A DNA stretch of 64,000 nucleotides, taken from contig JAPWKC010000002.1 of the NCBI GenBank assembly GCA_028283725.1, forward strand, positions 405,025 through 469,024. The letters are read 5' to 3'. The first letter of the stretch is position 1. Each line of letters begins with the position of its first letter. Under the pieces are notes generated by a model. It saw only the letters and a list, made by a program, of their open reading frames with translations. It was not told where the DNA came from and made no database searches. The stretch is from Neorhizobium sp. (lineage in GTDB: Bacteria; Pseudomonadota; Alphaproteobacteria; Rhizobiales; Rhizobiaceae). Positions 36,419 through 46,814 of this stretch are shown piece after piece. The position numbers and the translations under genes are program-made.

Positions 36419-38500
36419 ATGCGTATCAAATACGGCTTGCTTGGTGTGTTCCTGGCTATCGCACCGCCCGCATTTGCGTTGGAGGCGGGAACGCCACCGG
36501 TTCTTGCGCCATTGCAGCAGCAGGGTCAGGCGGCGAACCTGAGCGCACAGTTTTTGGGACGCTATGCCTATAAGCCCGTTCCGATCGACGATGCACTGTC
36601 GTCCGAGATCATGACGCGCTTCGTCAAGGCGCTCGATCCCGATCGCATGCTTTTCCTGCAGGCCGATATCGACAAGTTCGATGCCAGCAAGACCAAGCTC
36701 GATGACGCCATAAAGCAGGAAGATCTGAGCATTCCGTTCTCGATCTTCAACACCTACGAGCAGCGCATGGCTGATCGCATGCAGTATGCGCGCAGCCTTC
36801 TGAAGAGCGGCTTCGAATTCAGCGCGCAGGAGGATTATCCTCTCGAACGGGAAAAGAGCCCATGGCTGAAATCGGTGGCCGAGAGCGATGATCTGTGGCG
36901 CAAGCGCATCAAGGGCGACTGGCTGCGGCTGAAACTGGCGGGCAAGACGGATGCCGACATTCGCCAGACGCTGGACAAGCGCTACCAGAACTCGCTGGAA
37001 CGCGTCTATAAGTACAAGAGCGACGACGTCTTCCAGTCGTTCATGGAAGTCTATGCCAATGCGGTCGACCCCCACACCGATTATTTCGGTGCGAATGCGT
37101 CGGCCGATTTCGATATCTCGATGAAGCTCTCCCTGGTCGGTATCGGCGCGGTGCTGCAGGAGCGTGACGATTACACGACCATCCGCGAACTGGTGGCCGG
37201 CGGCCCGGCACAGGCGTCCGGCAAGCTTTCCGTCGGAGACCGGATCACCGGCGTCGGCGAAGGTGCGGATGGCGCGATCAAGGAAGTCGTCGGCACACGC
37301 CTCGATGAAGTCGTGCAGATGATCCGCGGTTCGAAAGGCTCGGTCGTCCGTCTCGAGATCCTGCCGGCAGACGCAGGTTCCGAGGGCGGACACCGCATCA
37401 TCAGCCTGACGCGCGACAAGATCAGCCTTGAAAAGCAGGCGGCGAAGAAGACCATCCTGTCGGTCAAGGACGGCGACGGTACCCGCAAGATCGGCGTGAT
37501 CACGCTGCCGGCGTTCTATGAAGATTTCGATGCGCGCCGCAAGGGCGACAAGGATTACAAGAGCGCCAGCCGCGATGTGGCCAAACTGCTTGCCGAATTG
37601 AAGCAGGATGACGTCGATGGCGTTCTGATGGACCTGCGCAACAACGGTGGCGGCTCGCTCAGCGAGGCGATCGACCTGACCGGCCTGTTCGTTGGCAAAG
37701 GCCCTGTTGTCCAGCAGCGCGGTGCCGACGGCAAGGTCGAAGTCGCAAGCGACGATCTCTCCAAGCCCGCCTGGACGGGACCGGTGAGCGTGCTGATCAA
37801 CCGCGGCTCGGCGTCGGCGTCGGAAATCTTCGCGGCCGCCATTCAGGACTATGGACGCGGCGTGATCGTCGGCGAACCCAGCTTCGGCAAGGGAACCGTG
37901 CAGACGGTCGTCGATCTCGATCAGGTGGCGCATAACAGCAAGCCGAAGTTCGGCGAGCTGAAGCTGACCATCGCCCAGTTCTTCCGCATCAACGGCAGCA
38001 CGACCCAGCTGCTCGGCGTGACCCCCGATGTCAGTCTGCCGGGTCTCTCCGACCCCAAGACATTCGGTGAATCGAGCTACGACAACGCCCTGCCATCGAC
38101 GCAGATCAAACCCGCAGCCTACATGCCGGCGGGCGACATTCGTTCGCTGGTACCGCAGTTGCAGAGCAAGCACGAAGCACGGGTGAAGAACGACGCGGAA
38201 TATCAGCGGTTCATCGAGGATGTGGCTGATCTGAAGGCCCAGCGCGACAAGAAGACGATCTCGCTGAACCTTGCCGTTCGGCAGAAGGAACAGGCGGATC
38301 TGACCGCCCGCCTCAAGTCGCGCAAGCAGGACAATGATGGCGTGGATCTTGGTGCCGATGACGGGCTGCAGGCAAATGAGCGTAGCCTGAGCGCGGACCT
38401 TGCGCTGGAAAATGCCCGTAAGAACGCCAAGGACGTGCTTTTGAGCGAGGCTGCGGCAATCTTGGCGGACGAGGCCGATCTGCAGCAGCGCGTGCAGTGA
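36419..38500 (+). CDS. prc: Tail-specific carboxy-terminal processing protease (S41)
   Basis: A 693-residue periplasmic protease of the Prc/Tsp type. A signal peptide (GLLGVFLAIAPPAFA, cleavage near residue 20) is followed by the Prc N-terminal helical domain. A PDZ domain (about 230-320) and the S41 core come next, with the catalytic Ser in RGSASASEIFAA and Lys in PSFGKGTVQT, and then a C-terminal helical domain. It trims envelope proteins such as penicillin-binding proteins and lytic enzymes. The ATG at 36419 has a GGAGC site. It is monocistronic with its own terminator. Confidence 0.95.
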   Translation: MRIKYGLLGVFLAIAPPAFALEAGTPPVLAPLQQQGQAANLSAQFLGRYAYKPVPIDDALSSEIMTRFVKALDPDRMLFLQADIDKFDASKTKLDDAIKQEDLSIPFSIFNTYEQRMADRMQYARSLLKSGFEFSAQEDYPLEREKSPWLKSVAESDDLWRKRIKGDWLRLKLAGKTDADIRQTLDKRYQNSLERVYKYKSDDVFQSFMEVYANAVDPHTDYFGANASADFDISMKLSLVGIGAVLQERDDYTTIRELVAGGPAQASGKLSVGDRITGVGEGADGAIKEVVGTRLDEVVQMIRGSKGSVVRLEILPADAGSEGGHRIISLTRDKISLEKQAAKKTILSVKDGDGTRKIGVITLPAFYEDFDARRKGDKDYKSASRDVAKLLAELKQDDVDGVLMDLRNNGGGSLSEAIDLTGLFVGKGPVVQQRGADGKVEVASDDLSKPAWTGPVSVLINRGSASASEIFAAAIQDYGRGVIVGEPSFGKGTVQTVVDLDQVAHNSKPKFGELKLTIAQFFRINGSTTQLLGVTPDVSLPGLSDPKTFGESSYDNALPSTQIKPAAYMPAGDIRSLVPQLQSKHEARVKNDAEYQRFIEDVADLKAQRDKKTISLNLAVRQKEQADLTARLKSRKQDNDGVDLGADDGLQANERSLSADLALENARKNAKDVLLSEAAAILADEADLQQRVQ

Positions 38501-38544
38501 GGCAAGCCGCTCTCGCGGGCTGCTGACGATACGGATCAAGAGAT

Positions 38545-38577
38545 GAAGGCCGGAGGCATATCGCCTTCGGCCTTTTT
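38545..38577 (+). terminator. Intrinsic terminator of prc
   Basis: About 45 nt after the prc stop, AAGGCCGGAGGC pairs with GCCTTCGGCCTT (one G-U pair) across the loop ATATC and runs into TTTTT. Confidence 0.85.
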
Positions 38578-38707
38578 CGTCATGCCTGTCCTCGGCTGGC
38601 TCCGCGACCGACCGGTATATGGCCAACACGGGCAATCCTGTGACAAACCTTCATGTTTGAATAACCGGTTGCGATTACGGTCAGCCTCCACACGTACGGG
38701 GCGCAGC

Positions 38708-40834
38708 ATGACGCGACAGGGTTCACAGGTCGAATTGCCGGTGGCAGTTCTTCAGGACGGGACAACGATCCGCGACGTCGCCGATATGGTCGATGAGCGC
38801 TATGATGCCTTGCTGCGTCGCTACGAGTGGCTCGAGGCCATGCTGAACCATGTGCCCGACTACATCTATGCCAAGGACACGGCCGGGCGTTTTCTTTACG
38901 CAAACCGTGCCGTCGTGGAAAACAATGGCTTCTCGCATGTCGAGGAACTGATCGGCCTCACCGACGCCCAGATCCATCCCCACGCGCATGCCACGGCCGA
39001 TGGCATCGATATCATCGAACGACGCGTCATGCAGACCGGTGAGGCGGATCTGGGGGTGGAAGAGCGGCGGATGAAAGGCGAGGGCTGGCTGATGATGTCG
39101 CGCGTGCCGCTGCGTGACCGTCAGGGGCAGGTCATCGGCCTGGTGGGTGCCTCGCGCGATATCACGGCGCGAAAGCGGGCCGAAGAACTCATGTCGATGC
39201 AAGCGCGGCTTCTGCGGGATGTGGCAACGGGTGTTGCAGTCTCCGCATTCATCGAGACCGCAAAGACAACCCTGAAGCAAGCGCTCGGCGGTTTGGATAT
39301 CGGGATCACGCTCGATCCCCAACCCTCTCCCGGAGAGACCGGGCAAACCCTGTTTCCGATCGTCGGCCGGCAAGGCGAGCCGCTCGGTAACATCTCGGTC
39401 GACGGATCATTGCTGTCGGAGGCCGGCCTCAGGGAGTTTCTGTCCGGTGTCGCACAGGCGATTGGCATTGCCGTGGTTCGTGATCGCGACATCCGCTACA
39501 TTGCCTATCTCGCCGAACACGACGCTTTGACGGGGCTGGCGAACCGCAGTCTCTTCGACCGCAGCCTTGCGGCGCTGCTGGCCGGCGAGCCGATGCCGCT
39601 GGCTGTCGCCTTTATCGATGTGGACAATTTCAAGCTCGTCAACGACAGCCTCGGCCACGCTGCCGGAGATGATCTGCTGAAGGTCATCGCCAGCCGTATC
39701 CTGTCCGTGACCGGGGCCGACGCACTCGTGTCGCGCATCGGTGGCGACGAGTTCATCGTCGTGCTGCAGGCAGCGCCGGAAGACGCCCATCTGGCCTTGC
39801 AACGGATAGGAGAGGCAGTGTCGCAGCCGATGATCCTCGAAGGGCGCGAAATCGGCATAACCTGCAGCATTGGTGTCGCGTTTGCCGGCCAGCATGGGAC
39901 TTCGGCCGGCGAACTCCTGGCAAGAGCCGATATCGCGCTCTTCGACGTGAAGAAGAATGGCCGTAATGGCGTTCGGGCCTTTTCCGAGGATATGGCGGAG
40001 GCAACGCGCAGCAAGATCGAGCGAGTGGCCGAGTTGCGGCGTGCGATCGAGCAGGACGAATTCATCCTGCATTTCCAGCCGCAGAAAAATATCGTCACGG
40101 GAGCCATCGTTGGGGCAGAGGCGCTCGTGCGCTGGCAACACCCCCGCGAAGGCTTGCTGCCGCCCGCGTCCTTCATTTCGCTCGCCGAAGAGGTCGGGCT
40201 GATTTCGGCCATAGGTGAATGCGTGCTGCGCAAGGCTTGCCGCGAAGCGCGGCGATGGCAGGACACAGGGTTGCCCGGCGTGCGTGTGGCGGTCAATGTC
40301 TCGGCAAGGCAGTTCCGTGAGCCGTCGCTTTGTCAGACGGTCGCCGCCATCCTCGATGATGTCGGTCTCGACGCCGCCCTGCTCGAGCTGGAAATCACCG
40401 AGAGCATGATCATGGAAGACGTCGCGAGCGCGATCGCCCGGATGGAGGAGATCACCGCGCTCGGGGTCAGCCTCGCCATTGATGACTTTGGGACCGGCTA
40501 TTCCAGTCTGAGCACGCTGAAGATGTTCCCGATCACGCGCCTCAAGATCGATCGTTCGTTCATCGCCGATATTCCCGCAGACATGGGCGATGTCGCCATC
40601 GTCAAGGCGATCGTGACGCTCAGCAGGACCTTGGGGCTGGAAGCGGTTGCCGAGGGAATTGAAACGCCGGAACAGCTTGCCCTCCTCAGCGATGCGGGCT
40701 GCGATGCGTTTCAGGGCTATTATCTCGCAAAGCCGATGGCTGCATCCGAGTTCTCGGCATTCGTCCGCCTTCATATCGAAAAGACCGGAAATGAAGCAGA
40801 GGCAGAGGCATCCACAGGCAATATGCCCGCATAA
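38708..40834 (+). CDS. PAS-GGDEF-EAL cyclic-di-GMP protein
   Basis: A 708-residue cytoplasmic protein with a PAS domain (about residues 45-155, LNHVPDYIYAKDTAGRFLYA to GASRDITARK). A short GAF-like linker, a GGDEF domain with an intact RIGGDEF and an EAL domain follow. The EAL domain keeps its catalytic set: EALVRW, ELEITES, DDFGTGYSSL and EGIETPEQ. Both cyclase and phosphodiesterase activity are possible from motifs alone; net direction cannot be told. The start at 38708 gives a compact N-terminus before the PAS domain; the Shine-Dalgarno (GGGG) is weak. Confidence 0.93.
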   Translation: MTRQGSQVELPVAVLQDGTTIRDVADMVDERYDALLRRYEWLEAMLNHVPDYIYAKDTAGRFLYANRAVVENNGFSHVEELIGLTDAQIHPHAHATADGIDIIERRVMQTGEADLGVEERRMKGEGWLMMSRVPLRDRQGQVIGLVGASRDITARKRAEELMSMQARLLRDVATGVAVSAFIETAKTTLKQALGGLDIGITLDPQPSPGETGQTLFPIVGRQGEPLGNISVDGSLLSEAGLREFLSGVAQAIGIAVVRDRDIRYIAYLAEHDALTGLANRSLFDRSLAALLAGEPMPLAVAFIDVDNFKLVNDSLGHAAGDDLLKVIASRILSVTGADALVSRIGGDEFIVVLQAAPEDAHLALQRIGEAVSQPMILEGREIGITCSIGVAFAGQHGTSAGELLARADIALFDVKKNGRNGVRAFSEDMAEATRSKIERVAELRRAIEQDEFILHFQPQKNIVTGAIVGAEALVRWQHPREGLLPPASFISLAEEVGLISAIGECVLRKACREARRWQDTGLPGVRVAVNVSARQFREPSLCQTVAAILDDVGLDAALLELEITESMIMEDVASAIARMEEITALGVSLAIDDFGTGYSSLSTLKMFPITRLKIDRSFIADIPADMGDVAIVKAIVTLSRTLGLEAVAEGIETPEQLALLSDAGCDAFQGYYLAKPMAASEFSAFVRLHIEKTGNEAEAEASTGNMPA

Positions 40835-41287
40835 CAGGATCGTGAGTTAGGTTTGATGCCGGACGCCGCCTGCTCTCTATGGTAGAATGATTGGCCGTCG
40901 ATGCTACCGTTCGCGAGGTCAGGGTTGTGTTGCGGCCGGCGTTGATGCTTGGTCTCCGGCCGGCAAGCACCGTCCGTCCTCTCCGGCCCATCTATCTACA
41001 ATCAAGAGACTTTTCTGGTGAACCAACCTGTCTCGAAGCAGATCGGTTGCCCATCGAACGCCAGCGGCGATCCATTTGGAGACGTCGGTCAAGCACACGC
41101 TATGCGATTGTGCCGTGTCGGCATCACCACTGCGGCTGCGCGGCCTTGATCGTCCGGCCGGGTTGCTGGCCCCCGTTTCCTTTTACTATTTGCTAACCAG
41201 CCCCTTTTCCAATGGGGAAACACTCGCCGGCCGCTTTTGTGTGCCGCAACCTTCACCACAACAGACTATTTTCACTACGGAGACCAG
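40835..41287. other. 453-bp intergenic region, no gene recognised
   Basis: Lies between two plus-strand genes. Short open frames here have neither a ribosome site nor codon bias. The last 120 bp are more AT-rich and probably carry the promoter of the IalB-like gene. Confidence 0.5.
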
Positions 41288-41791
41288 ATGTCCACCAAGC
41301 TTTTCGCCACAACCATGTTCGCCCTGACAGCGCTGGCCTCGACAGTCCATGCGCAGCCATCGCCGGATATGGTGAGGAAGTATAATGATTGGGGGCTGTA
41401 TTCCTACAAGTCCGGCAGTTCGACCGTCTGCTATGTCCTGACGACGCCCACGAAAATGCTGCCGGCCAGCGTCACCCATGGCGACAATTATTTCCTCGTC
41501 GCACCGAACGCTTCGGGGGGTGGCTATTATCCGCAGGCGATCATGGGCTATGACCTTCGTGCCGGATCGCAGATGACGGTTACGATCGGCGACCAGACTT
41601 TTGCCATGGTCCCGAAAGGCAATTCGGGTTGGACGCAGCAGGCCAGCAGCGATGCGCAGATGATCGCAGCGATGAAGTCGGGCAGCGACATGACGCTGCA
41701 GGCGGTGTCGGCCCGTGGCACGCAGACGAGTTATACGTTCTCGCTTGCCGGTGTGAGTGCCGCGCTGGAGCAGGCGGGGCAATGCCGCTGA
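41288..41791 (+). CDS. IalB-family (invasion-associated locus B) exported protein
   Basis: A 167-residue protein with a Sec signal peptide (MSTKLFATTMFALTALASTVHA) and a single IalB-like beta domain: an early DWGLYSYKSGSSTVCYVLT block, SVTHGDNYFLVAPN, and a C-terminal Cys that could pair with the internal Cys. IalB proteins are common in Rhizobiales envelopes; in Bartonella one is linked to erythrocyte invasion, but most rhizobial members have no known role. A GGAG site lies 6 nt before the ATG. Confidence 0.85.
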   Translation: MSTKLFATTMFALTALASTVHAQPSPDMVRKYNDWGLYSYKSGSSTVCYVLTTPTKMLPASVTHGDNYFLVAPNASGGGYYPQAIMGYDLRAGSQMTVTIGDQTFAMVPKGNSGWTQQASSDAQMIAAMKSGSDMTLQAVSARGTQTSYTFSLAGVSAALEQAGQCR

Positions 41792-41952
41792 GGCCAGCGA
41801 ACCAGATTGCGGCCGGGGCTGCGGCGGATAAAAATCTGTCGCAGTCTCGCCTTTTTTACCCGGCGTCCTAATTCACCGCAGTTGAAGCTGTCGCAGGTGT
41901 TTGAGCTCATGTAAGACGGCAAACGTGAGAGTGTCACCACCGAAAGCCGATC

Positions 41953-44900
41953 ATGATATATTCGACTGCTGAAACGGCTTTCCTTTCGCATAACGGTGAG
42001 ATGGCGCGATTGATCGCGGCCTTCCCCTGGGAACGCACCTCGCTCGGTGCCATCGGCCATTGGCCGCAAAGCCTCAAGACATCCGTGTCGCTTCTGCTTC
42101 AATCGCCGGTGCCGATCGTGACGCTATGGCATGCGGAAGGCGTGATGATCTATAACGATGCCTATGCGCAGTTCGCCGGGCTTCGCCATCCGGGCATTCT
42201 GGGCGCGAATGTGCTGGAAGCCTGGCCCGAAGTCGCCGATTTCAACGACAACGTCCTGAACGTCGGCCTTGCGGGCGGGACACTCAGCTATTTCGATCAG
42301 GAAATGCTACTCGACCGGGCAGGAATGCCGGCATCCGTTTTCATGAACCTCTATTATTCTCCGATCTGCGACGAGGCCGGCAAGCCGGCCGGCGTCATGG
42401 CGATCGTGGTTGAGAATACTGCACGTGTCGATGCTGCGCGCCGCCTTCAGGGTGAACGTCAACAGCTGGAGCAGATGTTCGAGCAGGCACCGGGTTTCAT
42501 GGCGACCGTCTACGGACCCGATCACGTGTTCGAGATGGCCAATGGCGCCTATATGCGGCTTGTCGGGCGCCGGGATCTGATCGGCATGGCCGTCGGCGAA
42601 GCGCTGCCGGAGGTGGTCGAACAGGGCTTTACCGCGCTGTTGGACGACGTGCGTCGAACAGGAGCGCCCTATATCGGCAAGGCAACGCCCGTGCTGCTGG
42701 CCCGCCAGGTCGGGCAGCCGCGGGAAGAGCGCTATGTCGACTTCATCTTCCAACCCATCTACGGCGATCTCGGCACCCCGACCGGCGTCTTCATCCAGGG
42801 GCACGATGTCACCGACGAAAAACGGGCGGAGATGGCGCTGCTGCGCGAGACGCGCCATCTTGAAGTCCTTAACCGCCTCGGCATCGAGCTTTCCGCCGAG
42901 CTGGATCTTGAAAAGGTGGTGCAGAGAACGACGGATGCGGGGGTGGAGCTGACCGGCGCGCAATTCGGCGCGTTCTTCTACAATGTCTGGGATGCCAAGG
43001 GTGAGAGCTATATGCTCTACGCACTCTCGGGCGTCTCGCGTGACGCCTTTGCCGGTTTCCCGATGCCGCGCAACACCGACATATTCCGTCCGAGCTTTTC
43101 CGGTGAGGGGATTATCCGCTCCGACGATATTCTCGGGGATCCGCGCTACGGGCATTCCGAACCGCATAGGGGCATGCCGCCCGGGCACCTGCCCGTTCGA
43201 AGCTACATGGCGGTGCCGGTGGTGTCGCGATCGGCCGAGGTGATCGGCTGTCTGTTTTTCGGCCATCCGGAGCCGGGTCGCTTCCGCGAAGAGCATGAAC
43301 GCCTCGTGGCCGGCGCTGCAAGCCAGGTGGCGATCGCCATAGACAATGCCCGGCTCTTCCGCGAGGCCGGCGACGAACTGGCCGAAAGGCGCCGGGCAGA
43401 GGAAGCATTGCAGACGCTGAACGTCGGACTGGAGCAGAAGGTCGCGGCCGAAATCGCCGAGCGCCTGCGCACCGAGGACGTTCTGCGCCAATCCCAGAAG
43501 ATGGAGGCACTCGGCCAGCTCACCGGCGGCGTGGCGCATGACTTCAACAATCTCCTGCAAGTGATTTCCGGCAATCTGCAGCTGCTTCTGAAGGACGTAG
43601 AGGGCAATGAGCGCGCCGGCCGGCGAATAGAAAACGCGCTTGCCGGCGTGCAACGGGGATCGAAGCTCGCGAGTCAGCTTCTCGCATTCGGCCGCCGCCA
43701 GCCGCTGGAACCCAAGATCGTCAATATCGGACGCTTCCTGGGTGGTATCGAGGATCTGCTTCGTCGCACGCTGGGTGACGATATCGAGGTCGAAACGATC
43801 CGCTCGGCCGGACTGTGGAACGTGCTGGTCGACCCGACCCAGATCGAGAACGCCCTGCTCAACTTGGCGATCAATGCGCGCGATGCCATGGATGGCGGCG
43901 GCAAATTGACGATCGAGGCCGGCAATGCGGTTCTGGATGAGACCTATATCCGCCGGAATGTCGACGTGCCTGCGGGCCAGTATGTCATGCTGGCCGTCAC
44001 CGATACCGGCACCGGCATGGCGCCCGAGATACTGGAACAGGTCTTCGAGCCGTTCTTTTCGACCAAGCCGGTCGGCAAGGGGACCGGGCTCGGTCTCTCC
44101 ATGGTCTACGGCTTCGTCAAGCAGTCCGGCGGACATGTGAATATCTATAGCGAGGTCGGTCAGGGCACGAGCGTGAAGATCTACTTCCCCCGCGTTCAGG
44201 GCAGTGAGGACCTTTTGGTCGAGCCAGGTTTTGGGCCGGTGACCGGCGGAACGGAAACCATTCTCGTGGCCGAAGACGATGAGCAGGTGCGTGCTACCGT
44301 TGTCGAGATGCTTGGCGATCTTGGCTATGCCGTGTTGAAGGCAAGAGATGCTGCCGGTGCGCTCAGCGTGGTCGAAAGTGGTATCCCGATTGATCTTCTT
44401 TTCACCGATGTCGTGATGCCCGGCCCGTTGAAGAGCCCGGAACTGGCGCGTCATGCGCGCCAACGCCTGCCCGGTATCGCGGTGCTCTTCACCTCCGGCT
44501 ATACGGAAAACGCGATCGTGCACGGAGGGCGGCTGGACCCCGGCGTCGAGCTTCTTTCCAAGCCTTATACGCGCGAGGCCTTAGCACGAAAGATCAGGCA
44601 GGTTCTGAATGCTCAGCAGGAGCGCAACGCCGTGCCGACACCACCGGTGGCCGCTGAGGCCCGGTTGCCGGCGGACAGTGCGGGATGGGATATCCTTCTG
44701 GTGGAAGACGACTTCCTCATCCGCATGAATACCGCTGACCTTCTCTCCGATCTCGGCCACAGGGTCACCGAGGCAGGCAGCGGCGAAGAAGCCCTGTCGT
44801 TGGTGGCGGGCGGGGCCTCCTTCCACATTCTGGTCACGGATGTCGGCCTGCCCGGTATGAGTGGCGGACAACTCGCCACGCGCGTGCGCGCCATGGAGCC

Positions 44901-45054
44901 TTCGATCGGCGTTATCTTTGCAACGGGCAATGACCGCGTTCCCGATGACACCGAGATTACCGGTGCGGTGCTCCTGAGAAAGCCTTACGGTGATGCGGAA
45001 CTCAACGTCGCGCTCGCAAAGATGGCGGCGCCCAATGCGGCGAGCATCGATTAA
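41953..45054 (+). CDS. Hybrid sensor histidine kinase with two receiver domains
   Basis: A 1033-residue cytoplasmic kinase with no membrane helix. The order is PAS (about 45-155), PAS (about 170-290), GAF (about 310-470), a coiled coil, and HisKA with the phospho-acceptor His near residue 529 in [13 protein letters not shown]. The HATPase domain ([26 protein letters not shown]) and two receivers follow. The receiver Asp residues lie in [11 protein letters not shown] (REC1) and [11 protein letters not shown] (REC2). REC1 lacks the usual small residue after MPG. No separate response regulator is adjacent. Light, redox or ligand sensing by the PAS/GAF part cannot be told. Confidence 0.93.
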   Translation: MIYSTAETAFLSHNGEMARLIAAFPWERTSLGAIGHWPQSLKTSVSLLLQSPVPIVTLWHAEGVMIYNDAYAQFAGLRHPGILGANVLEAWPEVADFNDNVLNVGLAGGTLSYFDQEMLLDRAGMPASVFMNLYYSPICDEAGKPAGVMAIVVENTARVDAARRLQGERQQLEQMFEQAPGFMATVYGPDHVFEMANGAYMRLVGRRDLIGMAVGEALPEVVEQGFTALLDDVRRTGAPYIGKATPVLLARQVGQPREERYVDFIFQPIYGDLGTPTGVFIQGHDVTDEKRAEMALLRETRHLEVLNRLGIELSAELDLEKVVQRTTDAGVELTGAQFGAFFYNVWDAKGESYMLYALSGVSRDAFAGFPMPRNTDIFRPSFSGEGIIRSDDILGDPRYGHSEPHRGMPPGHLPVRSYMAVPVVSRSAEVIGCLFFGHPEPGRFREEHERLVAGAASQVAIAIDNARLFREAGDELAERRRAEEALQTLNVGLEQKVAAEIAERLRTEDVLRQSQKMEALGQLTGGVAHDFNNLLQVISGNLQLLLKDVEGNERAGRRIENALAGVQRGSKLASQLLAFGRRQPLEPKIVNIGRFLGGIEDLLRRTLGDDIEVETIRSAGLWNVLVDPTQIENALLNLAINARDAMDGGGKLTIEAGNAVLDETYIRRNVDVPAGQYVMLAVTDTGTGMAPEILEQVFEPFFSTKPVGKGTGLGLSMVYGFVKQSGGHVNIYSEVGQGTSVKIYFPRVQGSEDLLVEPGFGPVTGGTETILVAEDDEQVRATVVEMLGDLGYAVLKARDAAGALSVVESGIPIDLLFTDVVMPGPLKSPELARHARQRLPGIAVLFTSGYTENAIVHGGRLDPGVELLSKPYTREALARKIRQVLNAQQERNAVPTPPVAAEARLPADSAGWDILLVEDDFLIRMNTADLLSDLGHRVTEAGSGEEALSLVAGGASFHILVTDVGLPGMSGGQLATRVRAMEPSIGVIFATGNDRVPDDTEITGAVLLRKPYGDAELNVALAKMAAPNAASID

Positions 45055-45182
45055 TATGGCCGCTGTCACACGACACGGTGTTTTTTGTAAACGGGCGAAT
45101 TGAGGTCCGCTATCGCCCTGCCTATATGGCATCGACGACCTCTGTTCCCTTGTCCGTTTTCGATTACCGAAGGATATTGCCC

Positions 45183-46286
45183 ATGGCCCAGCCCGTACTC
45201 TTCACACCCTTAAAGGTTGGTGGATTGGAGCTCGATAACCGCATCGTCATCGCGCCCATGTGCCAGTATTCGGCCGAACATGGCCAGATGACGGATTGGC
45301 ACCTCATCCACCTTGGCCAGTTGGCCCTGTCGGGTGCTGCGTTGCTGACGATCGAGGCGGCTGCCGTCGTTCCGGAAGGCCGCATCACCCATGCCGATGT
45401 CGGCCTTTATGACGATGCCTGCGAGACGGCGATGGGCCGGGTGCTGGAGAGTGTGCGCCGCTGGTCGGACATGCCGATTGCAATCCAGCTTGCCCATGCC
45501 GGGCGCAAGGCATCCTCCAATGTCCCCTGGCTCGGCGGCGGCCAGATCGCACCGGATGATGCCAATGGCTGGCAGGCAGAGGCTCCTTCCGCCATACCGT
45601 TCGCAGCGTCGCATGTTTCGCCAACGGCACTCGGCAAGGACCGCCTCGGTATCATTAGAGACGCATTCGTCGATGCGGCGAAGCGCGCTGCGCGGATCGG
45701 CATTGATGCGGTGCAGATCCATGCCGCGCATGGTTATCTTCTGCACGAGTTTCTCTCGCCTCTGTCCAACCGGCGCACCGACGAGTATGGCGGCTCGGTG
45801 GAGAACCGCATGCGCTTCCCGCTCGAGGTCTTTGATGCGGTGCGTGCAGCCTTTCCGGCGGGCAAGCCGGTGACCGTTCGGGTATCTGCGACCGACTGGA
45901 TGGCCGACGGACTGGATCTTGAACAGACGATCGCGTTTGCCAAGGCGCTGGAAGCGCGAGGCTGTGACGCTATCCACGTATCGAGCGGCGGTCTGCATCC
46001 CGATCAGCGCATTCCTGTGTCACCAAGTTATCAGGTGCCGCTGGCTCGGGCGGTAAAGGCTGCGGTCGGCGTGCCTGTTGTCGCAGTTGGTCTGATCACG
46101 GAGCCGGCACAGGCCGAGGCGATCGTCGCCACCGGCGACGCCGATCTTGTCGGATTGGCACGCACCGTGCTCTATGATCCGCGCTGGCCGTGGCATGCGG
46201 CAGCAGCGCTGGGCGGCCAGGTCAAGGCTGCCAATCAGTATCTGCGCAGCCAGCCGTCCCAGTTCAAGACACTGTTTAAATCCTGA
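45183..46286 (+). CDS. Old-yellow-enzyme family flavin reductase (YqjM-like)
   Basis: A 367-residue FMN-dependent NAD(P)H:enone oxidoreductase. APMCQYSAEHGQMTDWH at residues 25-41 carries the Cys typical of thermophilic-like (YqjM) OYEs, and IHAAHGYLLHEFLSPLSN holds the substrate-binding His and the FMN region. PVVAVGLI and ADLVGLARTVLYDP complete the phosphate site. Such enzymes reduce alpha,beta-unsaturated carbonyls or nitro compounds. The start at 45183 has an AAGG site. Confidence 0.93.
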   Translation: MAQPVLFTPLKVGGLELDNRIVIAPMCQYSAEHGQMTDWHLIHLGQLALSGAALLTIEAAAVVPEGRITHADVGLYDDACETAMGRVLESVRRWSDMPIAIQLAHAGRKASSNVPWLGGGQIAPDDANGWQAEAPSAIPFAASHVSPTALGKDRLGIIRDAFVDAAKRAARIGIDAVQIHAAHGYLLHEFLSPLSNRRTDEYGGSVENRMRFPLEVFDAVRAAFPAGKPVTVRVSATDWMADGLDLEQTIAFAKALEARGCDAIHVSSGGLHPDQRIPVSPSYQVPLARAVKAAVGVPVVAVGLITEPAQAEAIVATGDADLVGLARTVLYDPRWPWHAAAALGGQVKAANQYLRSQPSQFKTLFKS

Positions 46287-46319
46287 CGAGTTTGCTTTTC
46301 ACGCAAGCCCTATCGAGCG

Positions 46320-46355
46320 CGCCGGCATCTCTGACATGGGATGCCGGCATTTGTC
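46320..46355 (+). terminator. Probable terminator after the OYE gene
   Basis: GCCGGCATC pairs with GATGCCGGC (9 bp, 10-nt loop) 34 nt after the stop, followed by ATTTGTCTTT, a broken U-rich tract. Confidence 0.6.
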
Positions 46356-46505
46356 TTTCGGTTCGCGGCGTCGGTGCGACCTTCGGTTGCGAAAGTGCTT
46401 GGCGTTTTTCAGTTCTGGATGATAAATTTCTTGCCTTCGGCTATCGAACTGGTCACCAATAGGAAGCTTTATTAACTCTTTTCAATTTAATTACTGCGCC
46501 GCGGC

Positions 46506-46799
46506 ATGACGCTGCTAAAGATCAATCAAGTTCAGGGGCATGAAATGTTTGTCGTGTCTGTCTTCGACGATGGTAATGAGCGCAATTTCATTGCAAGCGG
46601 CATTAAAGTCATCGGGCGCATTCTTCACGCCGAGATTGCCGGCGCCACCAAGTCTTTCGATTTAAGCGATGTTGTCGATATCTTGCCGGTCGAGCGCATG
46701 GCAGAACAGCCGCCTGCCCGTTCGGGCCGGAGGCAGTCCGTCGACAATGTTCTTAATCTTCTGCACACCATGAAACCGCGCGAGCGGCTTGACGCATGA
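46506..46799 (+). CDS. Small conserved-looking hypothetical protein (up to 97 aa)
   Basis: The first half reads as a compact beta-rich domain (MFVVSVFDDGNERNFIASGIKVIGRILHAEI). An Arg-rich link and a helix (QSVDNVLNLLHTMKPRERLD) follow. The ATG at 46506 has no Shine-Dalgarno; the in-frame ATG at 46545 has AGGGG 6 nt upstream and would give 84 residues, so that start is equally likely. An AT-rich promoter-like stretch (46465-46500) precedes it. No family recognised. Confidence 0.6.
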   Translation: MTLLKINQVQGHEMFVVSVFDDGNERNFIASGIKVIGRILHAEIAGATKSFDLSDVVDILPVERMAEQPPARSGRRQSVDNVLNLLHTMKPRERLDA

Positions 46800-46814
46800 C
46801 GGCGCGCAGGCGGC

